Shown piece after piece: positions 17,795 through 25,974 of a stretch of DNA of 64,000 nucleotides (its first letter is position 1; every line of letters begins with the position of its first letter). The position numbers and the translations under genes are program-made. The notes under the pieces are model-generated. The model saw only the letters and a list, made by a program, of their open reading frames with translations. It did not search any database and had not been told where the DNA came from. The stretch is from Synechococcales cyanobacterium CNB (GTDB lineage: Bacteria; Planctomycetota; Phycisphaerae; Phycisphaerales; UBA1924), in assembly GCA_030263455.1 (NCBI GenBank), contig SZOZ01000001.1:297275-361274 (forward strand), given 5' to 3'.

Positions 17795-19189
17795 ATGCTG
17801 AGCACCCTCGTCAACGTCTTTCGCATCGCCGAACTGCGGAACAAGATCCTGTTCACGCTCGGGATGCTCGTCGTCTATCGGATCGGGTTCTGGATCCCGC
17901 TCCCCGGCGTGAACCAGGAACGCCTCGCGGAATACTTCCGGCAGGCCGCAGAGACGGGCAGCGCGGTCGGTCGGCTCTCGCAGTACGTTGCGATCTTCTC
18001 GGGCGGCTCGTTCTCGCAATCGACGATCTTCGGCCTCGGCATCATGCCGTACATCTCGGCGGCGATCATCTTCCAGTTGCTCATGTCCGCGTGGCCTGCG
18101 CTGAAGAAGATCCAGGACGAAGGCCCGACCGGCCGCGTCAAGATCCAGGAATGGACCCGCTACACGACCGTCGGGTTGTGCATCGTGCAGGCGATCGGGT
18201 GGCTGACCTATATCACCTCGCAGGGTATGGTGTACCAGTCCGCGGCTCAGAACCCGATGTGGTGGATCACCGCCGTGACGGCCCTGACGGCGGGAACCGT
18301 CTTCCTCATGTGGCTCGGTGAGCAGATCGACCGCTTTGGGATCGGCAACGGCGTCTCGATGATCATCATGGCGGGCATCCTGACGGGGATGCCGCAGGCC
18401 GTGCTGTGGGTCTTCGGGAACTTCGACCCGACCGACCCGACGAAGATGAACTACATGAGCCTGCTCTTCCTCCTCGGCGGATTCGTGCTGGTCGTGGGGG
18501 GATCGGTCATCCTGACCGTGGCGCAGAGGCGTATCCCCGTTCAGCAGGCGAAGCACACGCGAGGTCGGCGCGTTTACGGCGGGCAGCGCAGTTACCTGCC
18601 CCTGAAGGTGAACCACGGGGGCGTCATGCCGATCATCTTCGCCAGTTCGCTGATGATCTTCCCTTCGGTCATCTTCGAGGCCCTCGCGGGGACGGCCCAG
18701 CCCGGCTCGTCTCCCGCGTGGTGGATCGCCACGACGCGATGGCTCGGCGACGCCTTCATGATGGGCGAGTTCCCCTACGTGCTGCTCTACGTGCTGATGG
18801 TCTACTTCTTCAGCTATTTCTGGATCACGGTGCAGTTCAACCCCGAGGAAATGTCCAAGCAGCTGCGCGACCACGGGTCATTCATCCCCGGCCTGCGCCC
18901 CGGACCGCGAACCGCCGAGTATCTCGAAACGGTGATGGAGCGGATCACCTACGTTGGCGCCGCGTTCCTGGCGGTGATCGCCGTGCTGCCAATGGTGGTG
19001 AACAAGAGCCTGAACATCGACTTCTCGGTGACCCAGTTCCTTGGCGGGACGGGGCTGCTGATTGTGGTGAGCGTGACGCTCGACTTCCTGCAGCGTGTCG
19101 AAGCCGCTCTGCTCATGCGGAACTACGCGGGGTTCCTCAGCGGGCAGGAGGGCGGCCCGAAGATGCGCATCCGCGGCCCGAGAGGCTGA
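17795..19189 (+). CDS. secY: Sec translocase channel SecY
   Basis: 464 residues with ten predicted membrane segments, typical for SecY. The first starts at FTLGMLVVYRIGFWIPLPGV. The family motif GMVYQSA lies in the middle, and the loop RRIPVQQAKHTRG, which contacts the ribosome, is present. The C-terminus ends in basic residues. It forms the protein-conducting channel with SecE and SecG, which are not encoded here. adk, often between secY and map, is absent. Confidence 0.96.
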   Translation: MLSTLVNVFRIAELRNKILFTLGMLVVYRIGFWIPLPGVNQERLAEYFRQAAETGSAVGRLSQYVAIFSGGSFSQSTIFGLGIMPYISAAIIFQLLMSAWPALKKIQDEGPTGRVKIQEWTRYTTVGLCIVQAIGWLTYITSQGMVYQSAAQNPMWWITAVTALTAGTVFLMWLGEQIDRFGIGNGVSMIIMAGILTGMPQAVLWVFGNFDPTDPTKMNYMSLLFLLGGFVLVVGGSVILTVAQRRIPVQQAKHTRGRRVYGGQRSYLPLKVNHGGVMPIIFASSLMIFPSVIFEALAGTAQPGSSPAWWIATTRWLGDAFMMGEFPYVLLYVLMVYFFSYFWITVQFNPEEMSKQLRDHGSFIPGLRPGPRTAEYLETVMERITYVGAAFLAVIAVLPMVVNKSLNIDFSVTQFLGGTGLLIVVSVTLDFLQRVEAALLMRNYAGFLSGQEGGPKMRIRGPRG

Positions 19190-19205
19190 CGTTCGCGGAT
19201 ATAAC

Positions 19206-19925
19206 ATGGTGATCGTTCTCAAGACTCCGGACGACCTCGCGGCGATGCGCGTCGCGGGGCGGGCGGTGTGGGCTGCCGTGTCCTCGGCGATCGAAACGTG
19301 CCGCGCAGGGATGACGACGGCCGGCGTCGCCGGCGCGGCCCGGGCCGCTTCGCCCGCTTTGGAGGAGGTGGTGGTCTGTGTGTGCTTGAACGAAGAAGCC
19401 GCGTTCGCCGCGCCGGGGCCGAGGCGGCTGGAACCGGGCGACCTTGTCACGGTGGACGTGGCGGGCGCGATTGAAGGATGGTGGGCCGATGCGGCGAGCG
19501 TGGCGGTCGTGCCGCCCTCGCAGGAGGCGTCGTTGCGACTAAAGCGGGCGGCAGAAGGCATCATCAGGGCGGGGCTGGCGTCACTGGCACCCGGCGTGTC
19601 GTGGTCGGTGGTGGCGGCGGCGATGCGTGCGGAAGCGGGGCAGCGGGGCGTTGGTCTTGCGGGGTCGCTCTGTGGGCACGGTATCGGCAGGCGGCTGCAC
19701 GAGGGGCCGGAGTTGCGCCCGGGCGTGGTCGAAGGCGGTCGAGGCGACATCGTCCTGGGGCCGGGGATGGTCGTCACGCTGGAGCCGACGGTGACGGTCG
19801 GGCGTTCCGGAGAGATCATCGAGCGGAACGGGGTGGCGATCACGGCGGACAGCGGCCTCGCCTGCACGGAGGAACGGACGGTGGCCATCCTGGAAGAAAG
19901 CGTGATGGTGTTGACCGGGGCATGA
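19206..19925 (+). CDS. map: divergent type I methionine aminopeptidase
   Basis: 239 residues of pita-bread fold. The five metal ligands are there: Asp in VTVDVAG, Asp in WWADAASV, His in GHGIGRRLH, Glu in VTLEPTV and Glu in CTEERTV. The catalytic His of the NEVVCHG motif is replaced by Phe: here the stretch reads NEEAAFAAP. That residue contacts the substrate and is almost invariant, so activity may be reduced or altered, or another MetAP exists elsewhere. The gene starts 16 bp after secY, matching the usual secY-map-infA order. Confidence 0.85.
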   Translation: MVIVLKTPDDLAAMRVAGRAVWAAVSSAIETCRAGMTTAGVAGAARAASPALEEVVVCVCLNEEAAFAAPGPRRLEPGDLVTVDVAGAIEGWWADAASVAVVPPSQEASLRLKRAAEGIIRAGLASLAPGVSWSVVAAAMRAEAGQRGVGLAGSLCGHGIGRRLHEGPELRPGVVEGGRGDIVLGPGMVVTLEPTVTVGRSGEIIERNGVAITADSGLACTEERTVAILEESVMVLTGA

Positions 19926-20010
19926 CGCGGGCAGTCGGGCGGCCAACAATGCCTCTCCGGTTCTGGGAGGGGTGGCGTCGCCCCCCGGATCGGCGGCAGC
20001 CGGGAGGCGT

Positions 20011-20235
20011 ATGGCGAAGCAGGACGAGAAGTTCACGTTTGAGGCGACGGTGATCGAGGCGTTGCCCAACGCCACGTTCAAGGTCCGCCTGCCGAATGAG
20101 CAGAAGACCGAGGTGCTGGCGTACGTGTCGGGAAAGATGCGGATGAACTACATCCGCATCCTGCCGGGCGACCGGGTGACGGTCGAGATGAGTCCGTATG
20201 ACCTGACCAAGGCGCGGATCACCTACCGCCACTGA
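20011..20235 (+). CDS. infA: translation initiation factor IF-1
   Basis: 74 residues with a single S1/OB domain: [18 protein letters not shown] and [32 protein letters not shown]. The length and sequence are standard. IF-1 blocks the A site during initiation. GGGAGGCGT sits directly before the ATG. Confidence 0.97.
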   Translation: MAKQDEKFTFEATVIEALPNATFKVRLPNEQKTEVLAYVSGKMRMNYIRILPGDRVTVEMSPYDLTKARITYRH

Positions 20236-20368
20236 CACGTGGAGCCGCCGTGGAGATTGGGAAGTGGCCGGGTCTCGGGGGCGGGCCTACCATCCCGGCC
20301 CCGCCGCGTGGGCGGGTGTGCGGGTGCGGATCGTGTGCGAGTTGGCCCTTGGGCCTGGGGTTTGAGCC

Positions 20369-20485
20369 GTGAAGGTCAAGGCGAGCGTGAAACGTGTCTG
20401 CGCGAAGTGCCAGGTGGTTCGTCGCCGGGGCAAAGTTCGCGTGATCTGCAAGGCGGACCCGAAGCACAAGCAGGTCCAGGGCTGA
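20369..20485 (+). CDS. rpmJ: 50S ribosomal protein bL36, zinc-binding
   Basis: A 38-residue protein, [19 protein letters not shown] at the start, with the zinc ligands Cys11, Cys14, Cys27 and His33 conserved. This is the zinc form of bL36, in contrast to the zinc-less uS14 in the same operon. The start is GTG at 20369, and the gene lies between infA and rpsM as in most bacteria. The 133-bp gap before it holds no other gene. Confidence 0.95.
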   Translation: MKVKASVKRVCAKCQVVRRRGKVRVICKADPKHKQVQG

Positions 20486-20512
20486 CGTCGGCTGGATTGA
20501 AGGAGCATCGCG

Positions 20513-20893
20513 GTGCCACGTATCGCCGGTGTTGACGTTCCCGAGAAGAAGAAGATTCTGTACGCGCTGCAGTACGTTCACGGGATCGGTCCGAAGTTTG
20601 CGTCGGACATCCTGGCCGAGGCGCAGGTCGATCCGAATCTGAAGGCGAGCGAACTGCCCGAGCAGAAGGTGGCGCAGATTAACGCCATCATTGACGCGAG
20701 TTACCTCGTCGAGGGCGCGCTTCGTCGGCACGTGTCGCAGAACATCCAGCGGCTGAAGGACATCCGGTGCTATCGGGGCGAGCGTCACCGCAAGGGTCTG
20801 CCCGTCCGCGGGCAGCGCACGCGTTGCAACGCACGCACGCGCAAGGGCCGGAAGAAGACGGTCGCGGGCAAGAAGGGCGTGAAGGCCAAGTGA
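20513..20893 (+). CDS. rpsM: 30S ribosomal protein uS13
   Basis: 126 residues, starting (V)PRIAGVDVPEKKKILYALQYVHGIG from a GTG codon with AAGGAG upstream. The C-terminal RGQRTRCNARTRKGRKKTV is characteristic. uS13 makes head-to-large-subunit bridges. Confidence 0.97.
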   Translation: MPRIAGVDVPEKKKILYALQYVHGIGPKFASDILAEAQVDPNLKASELPEQKVAQINAIIDASYLVEGALRRHVSQNIQRLKDIRCYRGERHRKGLPVRGQRTRCNARTRKGRKKTVAGKKGVKAK

Positions 20894-20969
20894 TCGCCGC
20901 GCGTCGCGGCTCGGCATCGCGAGGTTCCTGCCCCGCACGGGGAGAAGGAACCGTTGAAGCGAGGGACAG

Positions 20970-21347
20970 ATGGCGAAGAAGGTCAAGAAAGTTCGCAAGA
21001 ACGTCGTCCGCGGGATCGTGTACGTTCGCGCGACGCAGAACAACACGATCGTGACGATCACGGACCCGAACGGCGAGACGCTGTGCTGGGATTCGTCGGG
21101 CACGATCGGGTTCAAGGGCGCCCGCAAGAGCACGCCCTTCGCCGCGACCCGCGCGGGCGAGCAGGCCGGTCAGAAGGCCCGCAAGCTCGGCATGAGCGAG
21201 GTCGAAGTGCGGATCAAGGGGACAGGCCCGGGGCGCGAGTCGGCAGTCAACGGGCTGGTGAGCACCGGGCTTCGAGTGACGGCGATCGAGGACCACACGC
21301 CGGTGCCGCACAACGGATGCCGGCCGCGGAAGCGTCGCCGCGTCTGA
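20970..21347 (+). CDS. rpsK: 30S ribosomal protein uS11
   Basis: 125 residues. [19 protein letters not shown] and the C-terminal [18 protein letters not shown] signatures are exact. It lines the platform of the small subunit. GAGGGA precedes the ATG. The next gene is rpoA; rpsD (uS4), which often sits here, is missing. Confidence 0.97.
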   Translation: MAKKVKKVRKNVVRGIVYVRATQNNTIVTITDPNGETLCWDSSGTIGFKGARKSTPFAATRAGEQAGQKARKLGMSEVEVRIKGTGPGRESAVNGLVSTGLRVTAIEDHTPVPHNGCRPRKRRRV

Positions 21348-21470
21348 TGCGGATTCGTTCTCGTCGCCCCCGGACAGCAGGGGCCGAGGCCACGCGGCAG
21401 GGCCTCGGTATCCGAGAGCCGGAGGGCGTCTGACCTCTCGGGAGGCTGCCGCGGTTTTGAGGTGGTCATC

Positions 21471-22481
21471 ATGCGCATTCGCTGGCGTGGGCTGGAGTTG
21501 CCGAGCCGGGTCACGAACGACCCGAAGTTCAGGAGCGACACGTTCGGTCGCTTCACGATCGAGCCGTTCGAGCGGGGGTTCGGGACGACGGTGGGCAACA
21601 GCCTCCGTCGCATCCTGCTCAGTTCGCTCGAGGGTGCGGCGGTCAAGAGCGTGAAGATCAAGGGTGCGGAGCACGAGTTTACCACGCTCCCAGGAGTGCT
21701 CGACGACGTGACGGATCTGATCCTGAACGTCAAGGGTCTCGTCGTGCGTCTGGACGGCGATGAGGAGAAGACGATGAAACTCGCGGCCCGTGGGCCGGGC
21801 GAGGTGACGGCGGACATGATCGAGGCCGACCCCGCGATTACCGTCCTCAACAAGAACCACGTGGTCTGCACGCTGAGCGACGAGGTTGACTTCGAGATGG
21901 AGTTCGTGGTCGGCAAGGGGCGCGGCTACGTCCCCGCGAGCGAGCAGTACAGCCGCAATGAGGAGCAGGAGATCGGCCGCATTTTCATGGACGCGATCTA
22001 CTCGCCTGTGCAGCGGGTGCGCTACAAGGTCGAGGAGACTCGCGTCGGGCAGCGCACGAACTACGACAAGCTCATCATGGAGATCTGGACGAACGGCACG
22101 GTCGCGCCCGAGCTGGCGCTCGTCGAGGCCGCGAAGATTCTCCGCAAGCACCTCAACCCGTTCGTGCAGTATTTCGAGCTGGGCCAGGAGCGTGTCTCGG
22201 ACGAGGCGGCGGCCGCGGCCGGCGTGGACGAGGAACTCATCCGCAAACTGAACATGCCGATCGGCGACCTGGAGTTGAGCGTTCGGGCGAGCAACTGCCT
22301 CGAATCGGCCAAGATCGAGACAGTGGCGCAACTCGTCACGCACAGCGACGCGGAACTGCTCAAACTCCGCTCGTTCGGGCGCACGTCGCTGCGAGAGGTC
22401 AAGCGGAAACTGCAGGACCTCGGTCTGGACCTCGGGATGTCGCTCCCGGAGGGGTACATGCTGCCGACTTCCTCCGCCTGA
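21471..22481 (+). CDS. rpoA: RNA polymerase alpha subunit
   Basis: 336 residues with both domains. The N-terminal domain has FTIEPFERGFGTTVGNSLRRILLSSLEG, the dimer interface; the C-terminal domain has ASNCLESAKIETVAQLV and SFGRTSLREVKRKL for UP-element and activator contacts. The ATG at 21471 has GAGG 8 nt upstream; a GTG at 21462 has none. It is followed by rplQ after 64 bp. Confidence 0.97.
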   Translation: MRIRWRGLELPSRVTNDPKFRSDTFGRFTIEPFERGFGTTVGNSLRRILLSSLEGAAVKSVKIKGAEHEFTTLPGVLDDVTDLILNVKGLVVRLDGDEEKTMKLAARGPGEVTADMIEADPAITVLNKNHVVCTLSDEVDFEMEFVVGKGRGYVPASEQYSRNEEQEIGRIFMDAIYSPVQRVRYKVEETRVGQRTNYDKLIMEIWTNGTVAPELALVEAAKILRKHLNPFVQYFELGQERVSDEAAAAAGVDEELIRKLNMPIGDLELSVRASNCLESAKIETVAQLVTHSDAELLKLRSFGRTSLREVKRKLQDLGLDLGMSLPEGYMLPTSSA

Positions 22482-22545
22482 CGGGGGTATCGGCCTACAG
22501 TTGAGGCCCGCCGGGGCGGTCCGGGGGCTGTAGAGGAGTCGTGTC

Positions 22546-23178
22546 ATGCGCCACCGCAAGGCTGGCTACAAACTGGGTCGGACGACGGCGCACCGGACGG
22601 CGATGCTGCGCAACATGGCCGCGTCGCTCTTTGAGCACGGGCAGATCGTCACGACGGTGCCGAAGGCCAAGGCTGTGCAGCCGTTCGTTGAGCGCATCGT
22701 GACGAAGGCGAAGCGCGGCGACCTGCACGCTCGCCGCCAGGTGATCGCCATGCTCGGGCACGATCGACGTGCGTTCGCCTGGTCGTACCTTCCCAAGCAG
22801 GCGTCGGATGCGGAGCGGGAGCGTGTCGAGCAGCAGCGCGAGCGTTCAGAAGCGTTCTTCGACATCCCCGAGGCGTCGGCTGTCGAGCGGAACCGCTACG
22901 GCGAACTCCGCAAGGCGCCGCGGCTCGTGAAGCACATCTTCGACAATGTCGCCCCTCGCTTCCAGGATCGGCAGGGCGGGTACACGCGGATTGTCAAGCT
23001 CGGCTACCGCCGCCTCGGCGACGGCACACCACTCTGCGTCCTGCAGTTCGTCGGCGCAGAGGAAGGCCCCGAAGTCGGCGGCAAGCCGGGAACTCGGCGC
23101 CGGCAGGCGGATCGCCGTACGGCCTTCGCCGCCAAACTCCGCAAGGACGGCCAGGAAGCCCAGGCCGCCACGGCTTGA
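22546..23178 (+). CDS. rplQ: 50S ribosomal protein bL17 with internal insertion
   Basis: 210 residues against about 120. The N-terminal half (MRHRKAGYKLGRTTAHRTAMLRNMAASL) and the C-terminal signature (DRQGGYTRIVKLGYRR) are normal. Between them about 45 residues are inserted from near position 75, rich in Glu and Arg (DAERERVEQQRERSE), probably a helical arm, plus a C-terminal tail of about 35 residues. bL17 sits near the tunnel exit. This is the last gene of the ribosomal operon. Confidence 0.94.
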   Translation: MRHRKAGYKLGRTTAHRTAMLRNMAASLFEHGQIVTTVPKAKAVQPFVERIVTKAKRGDLHARRQVIAMLGHDRRAFAWSYLPKQASDAERERVEQQRERSEAFFDIPEASAVERNRYGELRKAPRLVKHIFDNVAPRFQDRQGGYTRIVKLGYRRLGDGTPLCVLQFVGAEEGPEVGGKPGTRRRQADRRTAFAAKLRKDGQEAQAATA

Positions 23179-23203
23179 ACGCCTCATGATTGGTAGACTC
23201 TTG

Positions 23204-23232
23204 CAACGCCCGGCCATCGCGGTCGGGCGTTG
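23204..23232 (+). terminator. terminator-like hairpin after rplQ
   Basis: A 9-bp perfect stem, CAACGCCCG (23204-23212) and CGGGCGTTG (23224-23232), with an 11-nt loop, lies 26 bp after the rplQ stop, followed by TCATTGGG. The T run is short, so termination may be partial; the next gene starts 19 bp later. Confidence 0.6.
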
Positions 23233-23250
23233 TCATTGGGAGGCGTGATC

Positions 23251-23946
23251 ATGCGGAAGGCGAGAGTCATCGTCGCGATCGTCGGTGTGCTGGCCTTGAC
23301 GCTTGTGCTGGTCGGCGTGCGGACGAAACTCATCCGTTCGGTTCGTCCCTTGGTGAATACGGCAGAATCCCGCGGCGATCCTGGGCAGGTGGCGGAGGAC
23401 GCGCCGAGGCGCATCGTGGTGGTGGGAGCGAGCCTCTACCGTATTCCTGAGACTTCGCTCGAACGCGGCGACGCCAGAATGCTCGTCGAAACCGCATCGC
23501 GGCTCCAGAGTGGTGCGGTGGACGCCGCGACGCTGAAGCTGTTGCGCGGCATCGCGGACGCGCTGGCCGCGCAGGGTCTGGCAGAGTGCGACGCCACGAT
23601 GGGGGTGATCCAGCGCGAGGGCGAACAGGCGGGGATCGGCGTGTCGGAGACGTCCGGTCCCGGCTCGCGGGATCTGACCCTGCTCTTCCGGCCGCGACTG
23701 ACGGAGGATGGCGGCGCGATCCTCGACGCGGAGTTGTCGGCTTCCGAGGCGTTCACCAGCGTGGAACTCTTGAGCCGAGACGTCGGCCTGCCTCTTGGGC
23801 CGACAGGGAGGACACGGATGGAGTTGGTCGTGCCTCCCGGCGGCGGTGCGGTCGTGACCTGCCGCGTGCGCGGCGTGACAGGCGGTTCGTGGCGACTGCT
23901 TGCATTTATCGAGGCGAACGAGCAGGGTGTGCCGAACGGCCCTTGA
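23251..23946 (+). CDS. membrane-anchored protein of unknown function
   Basis: 231 residues: a short basic start, one hydrophobic segment (VIVAIVGVLALTLVLVGV, about residues 6-23), then an external domain. The external part includes a region near 35-110 with no recognisable motif and a C-terminal beta-rich part (TLLFRPRLTEDGGAILDAEL). The ATG has GGGAGG upstream. It follows the ribosomal operon hairpin and precedes pheS by 34 bp. No family identified. Confidence 0.65.
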   Translation: MRKARVIVAIVGVLALTLVLVGVRTKLIRSVRPLVNTAESRGDPGQVAEDAPRRIVVVGASLYRIPETSLERGDARMLVETASRLQSGAVDAATLKLLRGIADALAAQGLAECDATMGVIQREGEQAGIGVSETSGPGSRDLTLLFRPRLTEDGGAILDAELSASEAFTSVELLSRDVGLPLGPTGRTRMELVVPPGGGAVVTCRVRGVTGGSWRLLAFIEANEQGVPNGP

Positions 23947-23968
23947 AACAACCGGCCTCCAGCCGTCG

Positions 23969-23974
23969 TACCAT
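23969..23974 (+). promoter_or_regulatory. -10 box, leaderless, pheS
   Basis: TACCAT followed by six bases and the pheS ATG, with no Shine-Dalgarno. A TTGAAA lies 20 bp upstream (23943-23948), longer than the optimal spacing. It overlaps the end of the preceding gene's spacer. Confidence 0.4.
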
Positions 23975-23980
23975 GCAGCC

Positions 23981-25015
23981 ATGCTCGCAGAGTTGTCAAA
24001 GATCGAATCGGAGGGGCTTGCCGGGTTGTCGGCCGCGGGGGATGCCGAAGCCGTCGAGGCGTGGCGCATCGCCTACTTGGGAACGAAGGGGCGGCTTCGC
24101 GTTGCGATGGCGGGCCTGAAGGACATTCCCGGTCCGGAGAAACCCGCCGTGGGCAAGCGGCTGAACGAGGTGAAGGCCGTGCTCGAAGCCGCGTTCGAGT
24201 CCAGGCTGGCCGCGCTGGCGAACGGCCAACCCGCGTCTTCCGGGCCGGTCTTGGACGTGACTGAACCGGGAAGGGTTGTGACAGAGGCCGCCGGTCGTCG
24301 GCACATCCTCACTCGCGTCCGCGAGGAGTTGTGCGAGGTCTTCGGGCGTATGGGGTTCGACGTCGCCGACGGACCGGAACTCGAGGACGACGAGCACAAC
24401 TTCATCAAGTTGAACATTCCGCCGGACCACCCTGCCCGCGATCCGATCGACAACTTCTACGTGGACGACCCGCGGACGACCGCCCGGCCACGGATGATGC
24501 GCAGCCAGACGAGCACCGTGCAGGTGCGCGTGATGGAGGACGCGGTGGCCAAGGGATGGGGGCCGCCGATCAAGGTCATCAGCCCGGGGCGGGTATACCG
24601 GCCCGACACCGTGGACGCCACGCACTCGTTCATGTTCCACCAGATCGAGGGCCTGTTCATCGACCGCGGCGTGACTATGGTGGACCTGAAGACGACCCTC
24701 TTCCAGTTTGCCCGGGCCTACTTCGGCGACGGGGCCGAGGTGCGGCTCCGCCCGTCGTTCTTCCCCTTCACCGAACCGAGCGCGGAGTTCGACATGAAGA
24801 TCGCCCTCCGTCCCGGCGAGCCGGCGAAGTGGATCGAGTTGGGCGGGTGCGGGATGGTGGACCCGGCCGTGCTGCAAGCCTGCGGCATCGATCCCGAACG
24901 ATGGACGGGCTTCGCGTTCGGGTTCGGGATCGAGCGGATCGCCATGGGGCGATACGGCATCCCGGACATCCGGCTGCTGTTCGAGAACGACCTGCGGTTC
25001 CTCGGGCAGGTGTGA
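23981..25015 (+). CDS. pheS: phenylalanyl-tRNA synthetase alpha subunit
   Basis: 344 residues, class II aaRS. An N-terminal coiled-coil region contains YLGTKGRLRV. The catalytic domain has GFDVADGPELEDDEHNF, MRSQTSTVQVR, the FHQIEGLFID motif and the motif 3 stretch FGFGIERIAMGRYGI. It charges tRNA-Phe with the PheT beta subunit. pheT is not downstream; an unrelated membrane protein follows. The ATG at 23981 is chosen because upstream codons have no homology and the gene looks leaderless. Confidence 0.96.
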   Translation: MLAELSKIESEGLAGLSAAGDAEAVEAWRIAYLGTKGRLRVAMAGLKDIPGPEKPAVGKRLNEVKAVLEAAFESRLAALANGQPASSGPVLDVTEPGRVVTEAAGRRHILTRVREELCEVFGRMGFDVADGPELEDDEHNFIKLNIPPDHPARDPIDNFYVDDPRTTARPRMMRSQTSTVQVRVMEDAVAKGWGPPIKVISPGRVYRPDTVDATHSFMFHQIEGLFIDRGVTMVDLKTTLFQFARAYFGDGAEVRLRPSFFPFTEPSAEFDMKIALRPGEPAKWIELGGCGMVDPAVLQACGIDPERWTGFAFGFGIERIAMGRYGIPDIRLLFENDLRFLGQV

Positions 25016-25036
25016 AGCGTTGGGCAAGGGGGTTGC

Positions 25037-25651
25037 ATGAGCGAGCATGACCGAGGGCTGGAGCCGCCGACCGGGTTCGACCCGGACGATCCGTCGCTGT
25101 TCGTCGAGGCTCCGAGGTGGCCGAAGGTGGTAGGGATCGTCAGCATCGCCTGGGCGGGGCTGGGGCTGTTCTGCGGAGGGTGCGGGCTGGCGATGATCCC
25201 GTTCCAATCGCAGATGGTGGAATCGATGCTGGAGGGCGCGCCGCTCCCCCCATCGATGGTCATGGGGCCGCTGGACTGGGCACTGGCAGCGATCGGCATC
25301 GGATTGACTTTCGTGCTCCTGTTTGCCGGGATCACGACGCTGGGTCGCAAGCCGGTGGGACGAACGCTGCACCTGGTGTACGCGGTTGCGTCACTGCCGC
25401 TCGTGGCGGTCAACATCTGGAATGCACTCGAGAAGAACGCCGCAATGGCCCAGTGGGCCGCGGACTATCCGAACAATCCGATGGCGCAGAGCCAGTCCGG
25501 GCCTGGCGCGGCGTTCGGCGCGGTGATCGCCGTCGGGATGATCCTGTTCTTCGGGTTGCTCTGGCCTGGGTTCTGCTTGGTCTGGTTCGGGTTCGTGAAG
25601 CGGACACCCGAGTCGATGACGGGAGGGGTCGGAGCCGGTGACGTGCTGTAG
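25037..25651 (+). CDS. small integral membrane protein
   Basis: 204 residues with an acidic N-terminal tail (30 residues) and four hydrophobic segments near 34-55, 80-102, 114-130 and 163-190. The last membrane segment ends in a WFGFVKR motif. No family recognised. It follows pheS by 21 bp with AAGGGGG upstream, so it may be cotranscribed. Its function is unknown. Confidence 0.7.
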   Translation: MSEHDRGLEPPTGFDPDDPSLFVEAPRWPKVVGIVSIAWAGLGLFCGGCGLAMIPFQSQMVESMLEGAPLPPSMVMGPLDWALAAIGIGLTFVLLFAGITTLGRKPVGRTLHLVYAVASLPLVAVNIWNALEKNAAMAQWAADYPNNPMAQSQSGPGAAFGAVIAVGMILFFGLLWPGFCLVWFGFVKRTPESMTGGVGAGDVL

Positions 25652-25779
25652 TTGGCCGGGCACACTCTGTGCGTGGTCTGTTGAGAGGCTGGAAGCATGA
25701 AGGGGGCCAGAAAAGGCCCGCCCCGAAGCGGACTGAAGGGGACTCGATGCGTCGCCCGGGGTGGACCGAGAGGGGGGCA

Positions 25780-25808
25780 TTTCCATCCCGGAATGCGGGA
25801 GGTATACT
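25780..25808 (+). promoter_or_regulatory. tRNA-Gly promoter
   Basis: TTTCCA (25780-25785), 17 bp, then TATACT (25803-25808), ten bases before the mature tRNA. This is a good sigma-70-type spacing and places initiation directly before the tRNA. Confidence 0.65.
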
Positions 25809-25818
25809 GATCTGGTTC

Positions 25819-25890
25819 GCGGGCGTAGTTCAGCGGTAGAACGTCAGCTTCCCAAGCTGAATGTCGAGGGTTCGATTCCCTTCGCCCGCT
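25819..25890 (+). tRNA. tRNA-Gly (CCC)
   Basis: A 72-nt cloverleaf: acceptor GCGGGCG paired with CGCCCGC, D arm GTTC-AGCGGTA-GAAC, anticodon stem TCAGC/GCTGA around loop TTCCCAA (anticodon CCC, reads GGG), T arm GAGGG-TTCGATT-CCCTT, discriminator T. The 3' CCA is not encoded. It has its own promoter and a strong terminator. Confidence 0.96.
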
Positions 25891-25899
25891 TTGAAGAGG

Positions 25900-25938
25900 C
25901 CGCCCGGGTCGCTGGCGCGATCCGGGCGGTTGTATTTG
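25900..25938 (+). terminator. intrinsic terminator of tRNA-Gly
   Basis: An 11-bp stem (CCGCCCGGGTC at 25900-25910 and GATCCGGGCGG at 25919-25929, one G-T pair) with an 8-nt loop, then TTGTATTTG. It starts ten bases after the tRNA and also lies at the 3' end of the convergent gene. Confidence 0.85.
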
Positions 25939-25974
25939 CGAAGCAGGCTCGGTTCATCGTGGGCTGCGGCGGCA

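Noticed and set aside
20688..22559. Long open frame on the minus strand opposite rpsM, rpsK and rpoA
   Set aside because: It is a GC-bias shadow of strongly conserved genes; the product has no recognisable motif.
25704..25719. Hairpin GGGCC/GGCCC after the membrane protein gene
   Set aside because: Five base pairs and no T run; too weak to call a terminator.
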